Assembly: GCA_903857665.1 (NCBI GenBank)
Contig: CAIOFV010000105.1
Span: 248,001-312,000, forward strand
Direction: 5' to 3'
Source of the DNA: an uncultured Myxococcales bacterium
GTDB lineage: Bacteria; Myxococcota_A; UBA9042; DTJE01
Length of the DNA: 64,000 nucleotides
The notes under the pieces were generated by a model. That model worked only from the letters and a program-made list of their open reading frames with translations. It did not search any database and had not been told where the DNA came from. Shown one piece after another: positions 8,512 through 18,009 of the stretch. The first letter of the stretch is position 1. Each line of letters begins with the position of its first letter. The translations under genes and the position numbers were made by a program.

Positions 8512-11415
8512 CTACTTCTTCTTGCGGGTGCGGGATGGGGCAGCGGGTGCTTCGGCGGACGGGGTGTGCCAGCCAGGAAGGACCGACCGAAGCGCGACGC
8601 CGGTGGCTGAGTCGTCCCTGGCCGCGACCGCTTCCGGTGTGCCCGACGCCACGATCAACCCACCGGCCTCGCCGCCTTCCGGACCCAAATCGATGACGTG
8701 ATCCGCGACCTTCAGGATCTCCAGGTTGTGCTCGATCATCAGCACCGTGTTGCCCGCGTCGACCAGGCTGTTCACCACGGTCAACAACTTCCTGACATCG
8801 TCGAAGTGCAGCCCAGTGGAAGGCTCGTCCATCACATACAGCGTCCGCCCCGTCGCAACCTTCGCCAGCTCGCGCGCCAATTTAATGCGCTGGGCCTCGC
8901 CGCCGGACAGCGTGGGCGAGGGCTGGCCGAGGTGCACGTAGCCCAAGCCGACCTGCTGCAGCGTCCCGAAGATGCGCTTCAGGCTCCGGTGGTTCGCGAA
9001 CACCGTGACCGCCTCGTCCACTGTCAGGTCCAGCACGTCGGCGATCGTCAGGTCCTTGTACTTGACCCGCAGCGTCGCCTCGTTGAAGCGGCGGCCGTGG
9101 CACTCGTCGCACGTGACGAACACGTCCGGCAGGAAGTGCATCTCCACCCGCAGCACGCCCGCGCCCTGGCACCGCTCGCACCGGCCGCCGTGCACGTTGA
9201 AGCTGAACCGGCCCGGCGCGTACCCGTAGACGCGCGCCTCCCGGGTTTCCGCGAACACCGTCCGCACCATGTCGAACGCCTTCGTGTACGTCGTCGGGTT
9301 GCTGCGCGGCGTGCGGCCGATCGGCTCCTGGTCGATGACGATGACCTTGTCCAGGTGCTCCAGGCCCTTCAATTCCCGGTACTTCAGCGGACTGGTGCGC
9401 GCCTCCATCAGCAGACGCTGCAGCGCCGGGCACAGCGTTTCCGTGACCAGCGACGACTTCCCCGCGCCGGACACCCCCGACACCACCGTGAAGCAGCCCA
9501 GCGGGATGTCCACGTCCACGTTCTTCAGGTTGTGGCCCGTCGCGCCCCGCAGCGTCAACGAACTCTTCCCCTTCCGGCGGGTCGCCGGCACCGGGATGCT
9601 GATCCGCCCCGACAGGTACTTGCCCGTCAGCGAGTCCTCCGACCGCAGCATTTCGTCGGGCGTGCCCTCGAAGACCACGTGCCCGCCCAGGCGGCCGGCG
9701 CCTGGCCCGAACTCGATGACGTGGTCCGCGGACAGGATCGCGTCGCGGTCGTGCTCGACCACCAGCACCGTGTTGCCCAGGTCGCGCAGCCGCGTCAGCG
9801 TGCTGATCAGGCGGCCATTGTCGCGCGGGTGCAGGCCGATCGACGGCTCGTCCAGGATGTACGTCACGCCGGTCAATTCGCTGCCCAGCTGCGACGCCAG
9901 CCGGATGCGCTGCGCCTCGCCGCCCGACAGCGACGCGCCGGAGCGGGCCAGGTTCAGGTAGCCGATGCCCAGGTCCTCCAGCACCGTCAGCCGGGACAGG
10001 ATCTCCTTGCGCAGTTCCACCGCCACCAGCGCCTTCGAGCCCTCGAACGCCAGGCCCGCCACCTCGCGGCGCAGGCCGCCGATCGCCATCTCGCTGAGGT
10101 CCGCGATGCCGAACGGGCCGACCCGGACCGCCAGCGCTTCCGGGCGCAGGCGCTTGCCCTCGCAGGTCTCGCACGGCTGGTCGGTCAGGAACTTCTGGTA
10201 GTACGTGCGCATCTCGTCGGACTTCGTTTCGCGCAGCCTCCGCAGCAGCATCGTGGCGACGCCCTCGAAGCGGATCGCGACGGAGCCGTTGAAGTTCTTC
10301 GAGCGCCACTCGACCGGCACGCGCCGGGTGTCCCCGAAGAAGATCAGGTGCTTGTGCTCGTCCGACAGGTCCTTGAACGGGCGATCCATGTCGATGCCGT
10401 GGCGCTTCGCCAGACCCTCGAGGATCTCGCCGGTCCAGCCGCCCTCCTCCGCGAAGGCGTTCGCCCAGGGTTCCACCGCGCCCTGGTGCAGCGACAACGT
10501 GCCGTCGGGGACCACCTTTTCCGGGTCGATGGTCAGCGACGAACCGAGTCCGTTGCACGACGGGCAGGCGCCAGCCGGGTTGTTGAAGGAAAACAGTTGC
10601 GGCGACAGTTCCGGGAACGACAGGCCGCAGGGCTCGCAGGCCAGGTGCTCCGAATACACGCGTTCCGGCTGGCCGTCGGGCGCCACCACCACGCGGCCCT
10701 TGCCGACCTTCAGCGCGGTTTCGACCGAGTCCGTCAGGCGCGGGGCGATCCCATCCTTCAGCACCAGCCGGTCCACCACCACGTCCAGGTCGTGCTTCTT
10801 GTTCTTGTCCAGGCCGGTCACGTCGGACAGGTCGCTGATGACGCCGTTGATGCGGACGCGGACGTAGCCGTCGGCCCGCAGCGACTCGAACAGGTCCTTG
10901 AACTCGCCCTTGCGGTTGCGGGCCAGCGGGGCCATCAGGACGACCTTGGCGCCCTTGCCGTCGGCGCCGGGGTGGGCCTGGGCCAGTTCCAGGATCTCGC
11001 GGACGATCTGGCCGGGTTCCTGGCGGGCGACGGGCAGGCCGCAGGAGTGGCAGCGCTGCTCGCCCACGCGGGCGAACAGCACGCGCAGGTAGTCGTTGAC
11101 CTCGGTGATCGTGCCGACGGTGGACCGGGGGTTGGAGGACGCCGACTTCTGCTCGATGGCGATGGTCGGCGTCAGGCCCCGGATGCTGTCGTAGCGCGGC
11201 TTTTCCAGCTGCCCCAGGAACTGGCGCGCATAGGCCGACAGCGATTCGACGTACCGGCGCTGGCCTTCCGCGAACACGGTGTCGAAGGCCAGCGACGACT
11301 TGCCCGAACCGGACACGCCCGAAAAGACCACCAGGCGGAACTTGGGGATCGACACGGTGACGTTCGCGAGGTTGTGCTCGCGGGCCCCGGTGACGACGAT
11401 GGCATCCGACAGCAT
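8512..11415 (-). CDS. uvrA: Excinuclease ABC subunit A
   Basis: MLSDAIVVTGAREHNLANVTVSIPKFRLVVFSGVSGSGKSSLAFDTVFAEGQRRYVESLSAYARQFL; two ABC domains, CxxC zinc motifs. Confidence 0.97.
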   Translation of the reverse strand: MLSDAIVVTGAREHNLANVTVSIPKFRLVVFSGVSGSGKSSLAFDTVFAEGQRRYVESLSAYARQFLGQLEKPRYDSIRGLTPTIAIEQKSASSNPRSTVGTITEVNDYLRVLFARVGEQRCHSCGLPVARQEPGQIVREILELAQAHPGADGKGAKVVLMAPLARNRKGEFKDLFESLRADGYVRVRINGVISDLSDVTGLDKNKKHDLDVVVDRLVLKDGIAPRLTDSVETALKVGKGRVVVAPDGQPERVYSEHLACEPCGLSFPELSPQLFSFNNPAGACPSCNGLGSSLTIDPEKVVPDGTLSLHQGAVEPWANAFAEEGGWTGEILEGLAKRHGIDMDRPFKDLSDEHKHLIFFGDTRRVPVEWRSKNFNGSVAIRFEGVATMLLRRLRETKSDEMRTYYQKFLTDQPCETCEGKRLRPEALAVRVGPFGIADLSEMAIGGLRREVAGLAFEGSKALVAVELRKEILSRLTVLEDLGIGYLNLARSGASLSGGEAQRIRLASQLGSELTGVTYILDEPSIGLHPRDNGRLISTLTRLRDLGNTVLVVEHDRDAILSADHVIEFGPGAGRLGGHVVFEGTPDEMLRSEDSLTGKYLSGRISIPVPATRRKGKSSLTLRGATGHNLKNVDVDIPLGCFTVVSGVSGAGKSSLVTETLCPALQRLLMEARTSPLKYRELKGLEHLDKVIVIDQEPIGRTPRSNPTTYTKAFDMVRTVFAETREARVYGYAPGRFSFNVHGGRCERCQGAGVLRVEMHFLPDVFVTCDECHGRRFNEATLRVKYKDLTIADVLDLTVDEAVTVFANHRSLKRIFGTLQQVGLGYVHLGQPSPTLSGGEAQRIKLARELAKVATGRTLYVMDEPSTGLHFDDVRKLLTVVNSLVDAGNTVLMIEHNLEILKVADHVIDLGPEGGEAGGLIVASGTPEAVAARDDSATGVALRSVLPGWHTPSAEAPAAPSRTRKKK

Positions 11416-11619
11416 GGGACCCTCCAGGAAGCCGTTCGGGCCGCACGCGACCCGGACGATTCGAACGGGGGGATTGTAGGCGGCGGGTGCGACGCCGTCG
11501 ACCCGGGGCGGGCGGAGCCTTACGGGACCGTCGCCCCGAACTGCGCCGCGCGGACCACGCGGGTTTGCTTGACCGCGGACAGGGGTGGTATCCTCTTGAA
11601 GTCGAACGGGACCGGGAGG

Positions 11620-12399
11620 ATGGGCATGAAGTTGCGGTACGCAGGCGCGACGGATGTCGGCCGCAAGCGCAGCCACAACGAGGACCGCTTCCTGGTGCAG
11701 CCTGACGACAGCCTGTTCGTCGTCTGTGACGGCATGGGCGGGCATGCAAGTGGGGAGATTGCCTCGCAACTTGCCGTGGACGAGATCGGCCAGTTCTTCC
11801 GCCAGAGCGCCGACGCCGACGTCACCTGGCCCTACAAGCCGGACCGTCGCCTGTCCGACCCCGAGGGACGGCTGGCGGTGGGCATCAAGTGGGCCAACTT
11901 CCAGGTGTTCGACAAGGCCTCGACGGCGATCCAGTTCAAGGGCATGGGGACGACCTGCGTGTCGGTGCACGTCTTCGATTCGAAGATCGCGATCGCCCAC
12001 GTCGGGGATTCGCGGTGCTACCGGATCCGGGACGGGCGCATCGAGCCGATGACCGTCGATCACAGCCTCCTCGAGGAATACAAGAAGCTGGCGCAGATCA
12101 CCGAGGAGGAGATCAAGAACTTCCCCCACAAGAACATCATCGTGCGGGCGCTGGGCATGAAGGACACGGTCGCGGTGGACACGCGGGTCGAGGAGTTGCG
12201 GGCCGGCGACACCTACCTGCTGTGCTGCGACGGCCTGTCGGGCGAAATGGAAGACAGCGAGATGCTGGCCGTGGTCCGCGAGCAGGGCCACGACCTGGAC
12301 CGCTGCTGCAAGGAACTGATCGAGCGGGCCAACCGCCACGGCGGCCGCGACAACGTCACCGTCGTACTGGTCAAGGCCGAGGACGAGCGGAAGCACTGA
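11620..12399 (+). CDS. PP2C-family Ser/Thr protein phosphatase
   Basis: AGATDVGRKRSHNEDRFLV...VVCDGMGGHASGE...VGDSRCYRI...CCDGLSGEM...GGRDNVTVVLV. Confidence 0.95.
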   Translation: MGMKLRYAGATDVGRKRSHNEDRFLVQPDDSLFVVCDGMGGHASGEIASQLAVDEIGQFFRQSADADVTWPYKPDRRLSDPEGRLAVGIKWANFQVFDKASTAIQFKGMGTTCVSVHVFDSKIAIAHVGDSRCYRIRDGRIEPMTVDHSLLEEYKKLAQITEEEIKNFPHKNIIVRALGMKDTVAVDTRVEELRAGDTYLLCCDGLSGEMEDSEMLAVVREQGHDLDRCCKELIERANRHGGRDNVTVVLVKAEDERKH

Positions 12400-12444
12400 C
12401 GCGTCCCGGATACCCCCGGCTCCACCCGAGCGATAGCGCGAAAC

Positions 12445-12534
12445 ATTCCAGGCAAGGATTGACCCGCATGGGCAGGCCGCGCGGGGTCGGCGAAGCGGCA
12501 TCCCGAACCTGCCCACGAATAAATTGCCTGGAAT
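12445..12534. other. Nested inverted repeat / long hairpin between convergent genes
   Basis: ATTCCAGGCAA (12445-12455) / TTGCCTGGAAT (12524-12534); inner TGGGCAGG (12469-12476) / CCTGCCCA (12508-12515). Confidence 0.75.
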
Positions 12535-12612
12535 TTGACCGAGCTGATCCCATTTTTCGCGATGAAAGTGGATTTGATTCCGGGCTCCCCCTGGGAACGC
12601 GCCGCGACGGGG

Positions 12613-13845
12613 TCAGTCCGACGGACGCGCGGCGGCCAGCGCGCGGACCACCGACACGCCGTTCTCGGGCCAGCCCGCGGGCGGGGACTGGAGGCGGCCC
12701 GGCGCACAGACGCGGCAGGGGCGGAAGGCCTGGAAGCGGTCGAGGGCCGCGGCGAGGCGGCGTCGATCGCCGGCGACCGCGAGGCCCTGGAGGCGACTCG
12801 CCAGCGTCGGAAGGAGCGAGGCGAGGTCCGGATCGCCGCGAAACGGCACGACCTGGAGCACGCGGCAGCCGGGGGCGCGACGGGCCGGGAGGTCGGGGAG
12901 GAAGGCCACCACCGGGGGCACGGGGCCCGAGGCCGGCAGCACCAGGCCACCCGAGGCGCGGGCCAGCAGGCGGGACTCCTCCAGGAACATCCGGACGGCC
13001 GCGGCGTCGAGGATCGGGATCGGGCCGGGCGGCAACGTGCGCGCCGTTTCGACGAAGGCCTCGTGGAGGAGGTGGGCGAAGGCGCGCGCGGGCACGGGGG
13101 CGCCGTCCTCGACCAGTGCGACCTGCGGCGACAGGCATCCGGACTGGTCGTAGATCGACGCGTCGCGGGCGATGGCCCGGGCCAGGCGCTTTGCGCTGGC
13201 GGTCGAACCCAGCGCGTCGCCGAAGAGGATCGCGATGGATTCGCGGTGGCCGCCGACCAGGGTGAGGCGGCCGGGGCGGGCGGCCTGGACCGCGGCCACG
13301 GTGGCGTCGGATCCGTACGCGAGGACGGCCGGCGCGGCGGCCACGGCATCGACCAGGCGCGGATCGCCCGGGGGCGCGTCCAGCAGGGTGACCGCCGGCG
13401 CGAGGAACGGGGCGGTGCGGGCGACGAGGTCGCACAGCAGCCGCGCGAAGGCCGGCTCGGCGGACGAGGGCTTGAGGACCACCGTGTGGCGGGCGGCGAG
13501 GCCCTGGAACAGGGCACCCGAGGCGACGGCCGGGACGCGGCCCGCGAGGATGGCCAGCAGCCCCCAGTTGCCGGGGAGCGGTGCGTCGAGATTCCCGGGG
13601 GATGCGCGCGCGGCCGAGGCGGTTCGCCGGGCCAGGGACACGAGGCGCCGGCAGGCGGCGAGCGTGTACGGGGCGAAGGCGCGACGCACGGCCTCGTCCA
13701 GGTGCCGGCCGGACCATCCGGTGGACCCGGCGAGTGCGGCCCGATCGGACGGCGTCGGCCAGTCCGGGGCCAAGCCCGCTGCGGCCAGCGCGGCCATCGT
13801 CGCGGCCAGCGCGTCGTCGTCCAGGGTCGGGAAGCCAGGATTCAT
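12613..13845 (-). CDS. LuxC-like acyl-CoA/acyl-protein reductase
   Basis: Aldehyde-dehydrogenase-like fold; active-site context ASIYDQSGCLSPQ typical of LuxC-family reductases; start MNPGFPTLDDD. Confidence 0.82.
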   Translation of the reverse strand: MNPGFPTLDDDALAATMAALAAAGLAPDWPTPSDRAALAGSTGWSGRHLDEAVRRAFAPYTLAACRRLVSLARRTASAARASPGNLDAPLPGNWGLLAILAGRVPAVASGALFQGLAARHTVVLKPSSAEPAFARLLCDLVARTAPFLAPAVTLLDAPPGDPRLVDAVAAAPAVLAYGSDATVAAVQAARPGRLTLVGGHRESIAILFGDALGSTASAKRLARAIARDASIYDQSGCLSPQVALVEDGAPVPARAFAHLLHEAFVETARTLPPGPIPILDAAAVRMFLEESRLLARASGGLVLPASGPVPPVVAFLPDLPARRAPGCRVLQVVPFRGDPDLASLLPTLASRLQGLAVAGDRRRLAAALDRFQAFRPCRVCAPGRLQSPPAGWPENGVSVVRALAAARPSD

Positions 13846-13884
13846 GGACGTCGGGTTTCTCCGTGCACGGCCGGGTCGTTCAGT

Positions 13885-13915
13885 GCGCCCGAGGCGACTC
13901 CGCCTTCGCCTGGAG
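13885..13915 (-). repeat. Dispersed hairpin repeat family B, copy 1
   Basis: Minus strand AGGCGAAGGCGGAGTCGCCTCGGGC; stem AGGCGA/TCGCCT. Confidence 0.6.
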
Positions 13916-13960
13916 TTTCCTGCCGGAAACCCGTCGGCTTCGTCCATGTGCTCGGGCGGG

Positions 13961-15007
13961 CTACAGGGTCCGGGTCGATGCTTCCGTCGAGCACCCCCGG
14001 GCGACCGCCCCCGGGGCCCGGACGATGTCCGTGAAGCCGTCCTGGACGCGCAGCGCCGTGTCGCCGGTCAGCACCGCCACCGCCGTGTACACGTTGGCCA
14101 GGTCGTAGTGGCACAGGATGCCCCGGTCCCCGTCCGGCACCTCGTCCATCGTGGCCGGGTCCAGCACCCGGGTCCGCATCCAGGGCACCGGCACCAGCCG
14201 TCGCGGGCCTGGCGTGACGCGCGGGGCGTCATAGGCCTGCGACAGCAGTTCGGTCATCCCGTACTCCTCGATCACGAGGTCCGGCGGGACGCCCAGCAGG
14301 GCCTGGAATTCTTCCCGAAGGGCCTCCCGGGTGATCGAGCGGCCGGTGGCCTTGTCCCCGCCGGTGTGCATCACCCGGCTCCCGGCCGGCAGCGCCAGCG
14401 AGGCGCCCCGGGCGCGCATGCCGTCGAACAGCGTCAGGCAGTCCAGCGAGGTGCCCAGCACGCACAGGGGCTCGCCGGTCCCGGCCGCCGCCTCGAAGGC
14501 CTGCATCGCCACGCCCAGGTCCACCGCGTCGCCGGTCCGGGCGCACACCGCCGGCCCCCGCCCGAGGGCCTCCACGACGTCGTCCACCATCCGGGACAGC
14601 GAGGACTGGGGCCGATCGGACCCCGGCGGGATCAGGTGGACGAATCGCATCGGCGCCCCGTCGGGCAGCACGAAGCGCCGGCAGCCGGCTACGCCCGACA
14701 GGCGGTACAGGCCCAGGTCCCGGACCAGGTGACGGCCCGGCATGCCCGTGGTGGTGCCCGAGGTCAAGAACGTCGCCTGGGCCTCCGAGGGCGGGAAGTG
14801 GGCCAGCGTCATCAGCTTGAAGCCGGTTTCGGGGACCGGCCGGATCGCCGCGAGGCCCCGGGCCGGGTCGTCGTCCAGCGCGTCCTGGGCCGCCGCGATT
14901 TCGAGGCACAGGGAATCGAAGTCGCCGGGGTCGTCGCCCTGGACGCAGGACTGGATGAAGTCCCGGACGGCGGCGACGAGGGCGGGGTCGATGGGATTCG
15001 TGTTCAT
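13961..15007 (-). CDS. LuxE-like acyl-protein synthetase
   Basis: FLTSGTTTGMPGRHLVRDLGLYR...VIEEYGMTELLSQAYD; LuxE-family motifs; ATGA overlap with the aminotransferase. Confidence 0.83.
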   Translation of the reverse strand: MNTNPIDPALVAAVRDFIQSCVQGDDPGDFDSLCLEIAAAQDALDDDPARGLAAIRPVPETGFKLMTLAHFPPSEAQATFLTSGTTTGMPGRHLVRDLGLYRLSGVAGCRRFVLPDGAPMRFVHLIPPGSDRPQSSLSRMVDDVVEALGRGPAVCARTGDAVDLGVAMQAFEAAAGTGEPLCVLGTSLDCLTLFDGMRARGASLALPAGSRVMHTGGDKATGRSITREALREEFQALLGVPPDLVIEEYGMTELLSQAYDAPRVTPGPRRLVPVPWMRTRVLDPATMDEVPDGDRGILCHYDLANVYTAVAVLTGDTALRVQDGFTDIVRAPGAVARGCSTEASTRTL

Positions 15008-16326
15008 GGGGTTGCCGCTTCCTCGGTCAGGGCGCGTTCGACCAGGCCCAGCGCCTGTTCCAGGTCCCGGGGCGGGATCGACAGGGGCGGCGTGAACGCC
15101 AGCACGTCGCCGGCCAGGCCTTCCGTCAGCAGGATCACTCCGTCCTTCAGCGCGCGCGCCACCACGCGGCCTGCCAGGGGACCGCCGGGACCGCCGCCCG
15201 GGGCCTGCAGTTCCACGCCGATCATCGCGCCGACGCCGCGGACGTCGCGGACGCAGCCGGTGGCTTCGCGCCAGGCCTCGGCCCGCGCCCGCACCACGGC
15301 CTCGATCCGGCCCGCCTTCTGGAGCATGCGCCCGCGGTCCAGGGCCTTCAGCACGCCCAGGCCCGCGGCGCACCCCAGCGGATGGCCCAGGAACGTGGAC
15401 GTGTGGACCGCCTCGACGCCGGCCCGGGACACCGCGTCGGCCAACCGGGGGCGCATCCAGCAGCCCGACAGCGGCACGCCGCCGCCGAGGGACTTGCCCA
15501 GGCACACGGCGTCCGGGACCACGGATTCGGCCTCGCACCGCAGGAAGGTGCCGGTGCGGCCGACGCCGGTATAGACCTCGTCGAACACCAGCACCAGGCC
15601 CTCGGCGGCGCACAGGGCCGCCAGGTTCGCGAGGAAGCCGGGCGGCGGCATCCGGACCCCGCCCCGGCCCTGGATCGGCTCGATGATGACCGTGCCCACG
15701 GGGAAAGGACCGTCGGCGCGTGCGGCAATACGCACCGCGTCCAGCACGGCCGGGGCGTCGGACCCGTCGGCCGCCGGCCAGGGCACGAAGCGTCCGCGAC
15801 CGGACAGCATCGCCGCGAACGGCCGGCGGAAGGCAGGCAGGTGCGTGACCTCCAGCGCGCCCGCCGACAGGCCGTGGTAGGACCCCTCGAAGGCCACGAC
15901 GCCGGCGCGACCCGTGGCCGCCGCCGCGAACTTGAGCGCCGTTTCGACCGCGTCGGCCCCGTTCAGGGACAGCACGGCGCGGTAGTCTTCGGCCGGCAGG
16001 CGCCGGGCGATCTCGCGCAGGAAGCGGGCCTTCACGTCGGCCGGGTGGACGTCCCCCATCGCGTGGAGGAGTCGGCCGGACTGGGTGCGCAGCGCGTCGA
16101 AGACCGCCGGGTGCCTGTGGCCCACGGTGGCGACGCCGAAGAAGGACGTCAGGTCGATGTACCGGTTCCCGTCGGCGTCCCGGGCCCGGGCGCCGTCGGC
16201 CTTGCACAGGGCCACCGGGAAGTCCGACCCGTGATCCAGCACCTCGGGGGCCTCGCGGATTGCGAGGGATCGGAGCAGGGACCGGGAGTGCCGGCGGCCG
16301 GCCTGCTGGCCGAGGGCTCGGGACAT
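15004..16326 (-). CDS. Class III PLP-dependent aminotransferase
   Basis: ...ALSLNGADAVETALKFA...VVAFEGSYHGLSAGALEVTH...LVLVFDEVYTGVGRTGTFLRCE...AVCLGKSLGGGVPLSG. Confidence 0.93.
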   Translation of the reverse strand: MSRALGQQAGRRHSRSLLRSLAIREAPEVLDHGSDFPVALCKADGARARDADGNRYIDLTSFFGVATVGHRHPAVFDALRTQSGRLLHAMGDVHPADVKARFLREIARRLPAEDYRAVLSLNGADAVETALKFAAAATGRAGVVAFEGSYHGLSAGALEVTHLPAFRRPFAAMLSGRGRFVPWPAADGSDAPAVLDAVRIAARADGPFPVGTVIIEPIQGRGGVRMPPPGFLANLAALCAAEGLVLVFDEVYTGVGRTGTFLRCEAESVVPDAVCLGKSLGGGVPLSGCWMRPRLADAVSRAGVEAVHTSTFLGHPLGCAAGLGVLKALDRGRMLQKAGRIEAVVRARAEAWREATGCVRDVRGVGAMIGVELQAPGGGPGGPLAGRVVARALKDGVILLTEGLAGDVLAFTPPLSIPPRDLEQALGLVERALTEEAATP

Positions 16327-16367
16327 GGGGGACCTCGCTTGGACCGTAGCGCCCGGACGGAAGGATA

Positions 16368-17939
16368 TCACTTCGCCGGGTGGACGGGCCGCGCCTCGAA
16401 GACGTGGAACGTGTCGCCGTTGTCGCGCAGCAGCGCGATTCGCTTGACGCTGTAGCCCGCCCGGGTCAGCAGGTCCCGGTGGCCCGTCGAGAACGCGTAG
16501 ACGACCGGATCGGTGCGCGGGTCGGGGCGGAAGGCCCGCTGGGCCCATGTCCACTCGGCGGGAGGCTCGTCCGTCCACTCGATGTGGACGCCGCGCTCGG
16601 TCGCGCCCGGGGCGGTGAACCGCGTGTAGTTGGCGATTTCGCGGTGGCCGTAGTCGTACCAGGGCACCAGCAACGCCGCGGAGGGCTCGGCCAGATCGGC
16701 CAGGCGCTGGATGTCCCACACCTCGCCCGACGCCTCGTCGCGGAGCAGGTCGTCGGGCAGGGCCTGGCGGAGCGCCTCGTAGCCCTTCGCGCCATGCATC
16801 GCCGTCAGCACCAGGACGGGCGCGATGACCAGCGGCGCCAGGAGGGCCCACCGCAGGCGCGGCACTCGGACCGCGTCCCAGATCGCCCCGAGGCCGACGC
16901 CGGCCGCCACCGACAGCACCACGATCGAGGGCAGGTAGAAGCCCAGGCGATCCGGGATGTCGTACGACGCGATGAACCAGATGGGGACCGCCGCGCCCAG
17001 CGCCAGGAACGCGGCGAGGCCGGCCTGCCGACGTGCCGCGAGGACGACCAGGCCGATGCCGGCCAGCGCGAGCCCCCAGATCGCCATCTGGTCGATGAAG
17101 ACGACCCGCTCCTGCCACGGATGGAGCGCCAGCACCTCGAGGGCCGTGCCCTTCCACATGTGGTTCTGGAAGCCACGGGACAGGATGTAGCCCACGTAGG
17201 CGTCCAGGTCCAGCACGGCCGGGGCTTCCGAGTAGGGTGCCGTGTCGTGTCGCAAGCCGAAGTAGGACAGCGGGAGCGCCGCGACCAGGCCCAGGATCGC
17301 GATGATCAGCAGGGATCGCGGGCGGACGGCCAGTCGCCAGTCGCCCCGGGCCAGCCCCCAGAACAGCGCGGGCGCCAGCATCACCATCAGGTAGTGGACG
17401 CCGAAGGCCGCGAAGAAGCCGCCCAGCAGGATGAAGAGATCGCGGGGGCGGCGGTCCTGCCACCAGATCACCATCCGGTGCAGGAAGAAGGCTACGCACA
17501 GGCACAGCGGGCCGTACAGCTCGGCTTCCGTGGCGAACTCCCAGAAGACCGGCGTCAGGGCCAGCAGCACCACCGCGGTCAGGGCCGGCAGCATCGCCAC
17601 GCCCAGCCGGCGGATGGTTCTGAAGACCAGCGCCAGGGCCAGGGACGCGCATACGGACGAAAAGAGGTTCATGGCCACCGCAGGTTCGACGCCAAGCGGC
17701 AGCCACGACCAGAGGTGGGTCACCAGCAGGTACAGCGGGGCGCCCGGCGGGTGGGACAGGCCCAGGATCCGCCCCAGGAACTGGAACTTGGCCGAGTCGC
17801 CGTAGTTCAGGATGCCGCCGACGCCCGGGTAGACCGTCGAGGCGTACAGAGCCAGCGCGCCCAGCGCGACCAGGAACTCAACGTGGGATGAAATCCAGGC
17901 GAGGGTGCGGCGGAATCGTCCATCGTCGGGTCGCGGCAC
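16368..17939 (-). CDS. DUF2723-family multi-pass membrane protein (glycosyltransferase-like)
   Basis: YASTVYPGVGGILNYGDSAKFQFLGRILGLSHPPGAPLYLLVTHLWSWLP. Confidence 0.8.
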   Translation of the reverse strand: MPRPDDGRFRRTLAWISSHVEFLVALGALALYASTVYPGVGGILNYGDSAKFQFLGRILGLSHPPGAPLYLLVTHLWSWLPLGVEPAVAMNLFSSVCASLALALVFRTIRRLGVAMLPALTAVVLLALTPVFWEFATEAELYGPLCLCVAFFLHRMVIWWQDRRPRDLFILLGGFFAAFGVHYLMVMLAPALFWGLARGDWRLAVRPRSLLIIAILGLVAALPLSYFGLRHDTAPYSEAPAVLDLDAYVGYILSRGFQNHMWKGTALEVLALHPWQERVVFIDQMAIWGLALAGIGLVVLAARRQAGLAAFLALGAAVPIWFIASYDIPDRLGFYLPSIVVLSVAAGVGLGAIWDAVRVPRLRWALLAPLVIAPVLVLTAMHGAKGYEALRQALPDDLLRDEASGEVWDIQRLADLAEPSAALLVPWYDYGHREIANYTRFTAPGATERGVHIEWTDEPPAEWTWAQRAFRPDPRTDPVVYAFSTGHRDLLTRAGYSVKRIALLRDNGDTFHVFEARPVHPAK

Positions 17940-18009
17940 GTCTCCCCCCGGGGCGTGTTTCTGGCGGAGGATACGCCATGGGCGGCTCCGGTTCCAGTCG
18001 GGGGGGGCC

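Noticed and set aside
8698-12399. Plus-strand 1233-aa ORF across uvrA
   Set aside because: Antisense shadow of uvrA in a high-GC genome; only the C-terminal part (from 11620) is a real PP2C gene.
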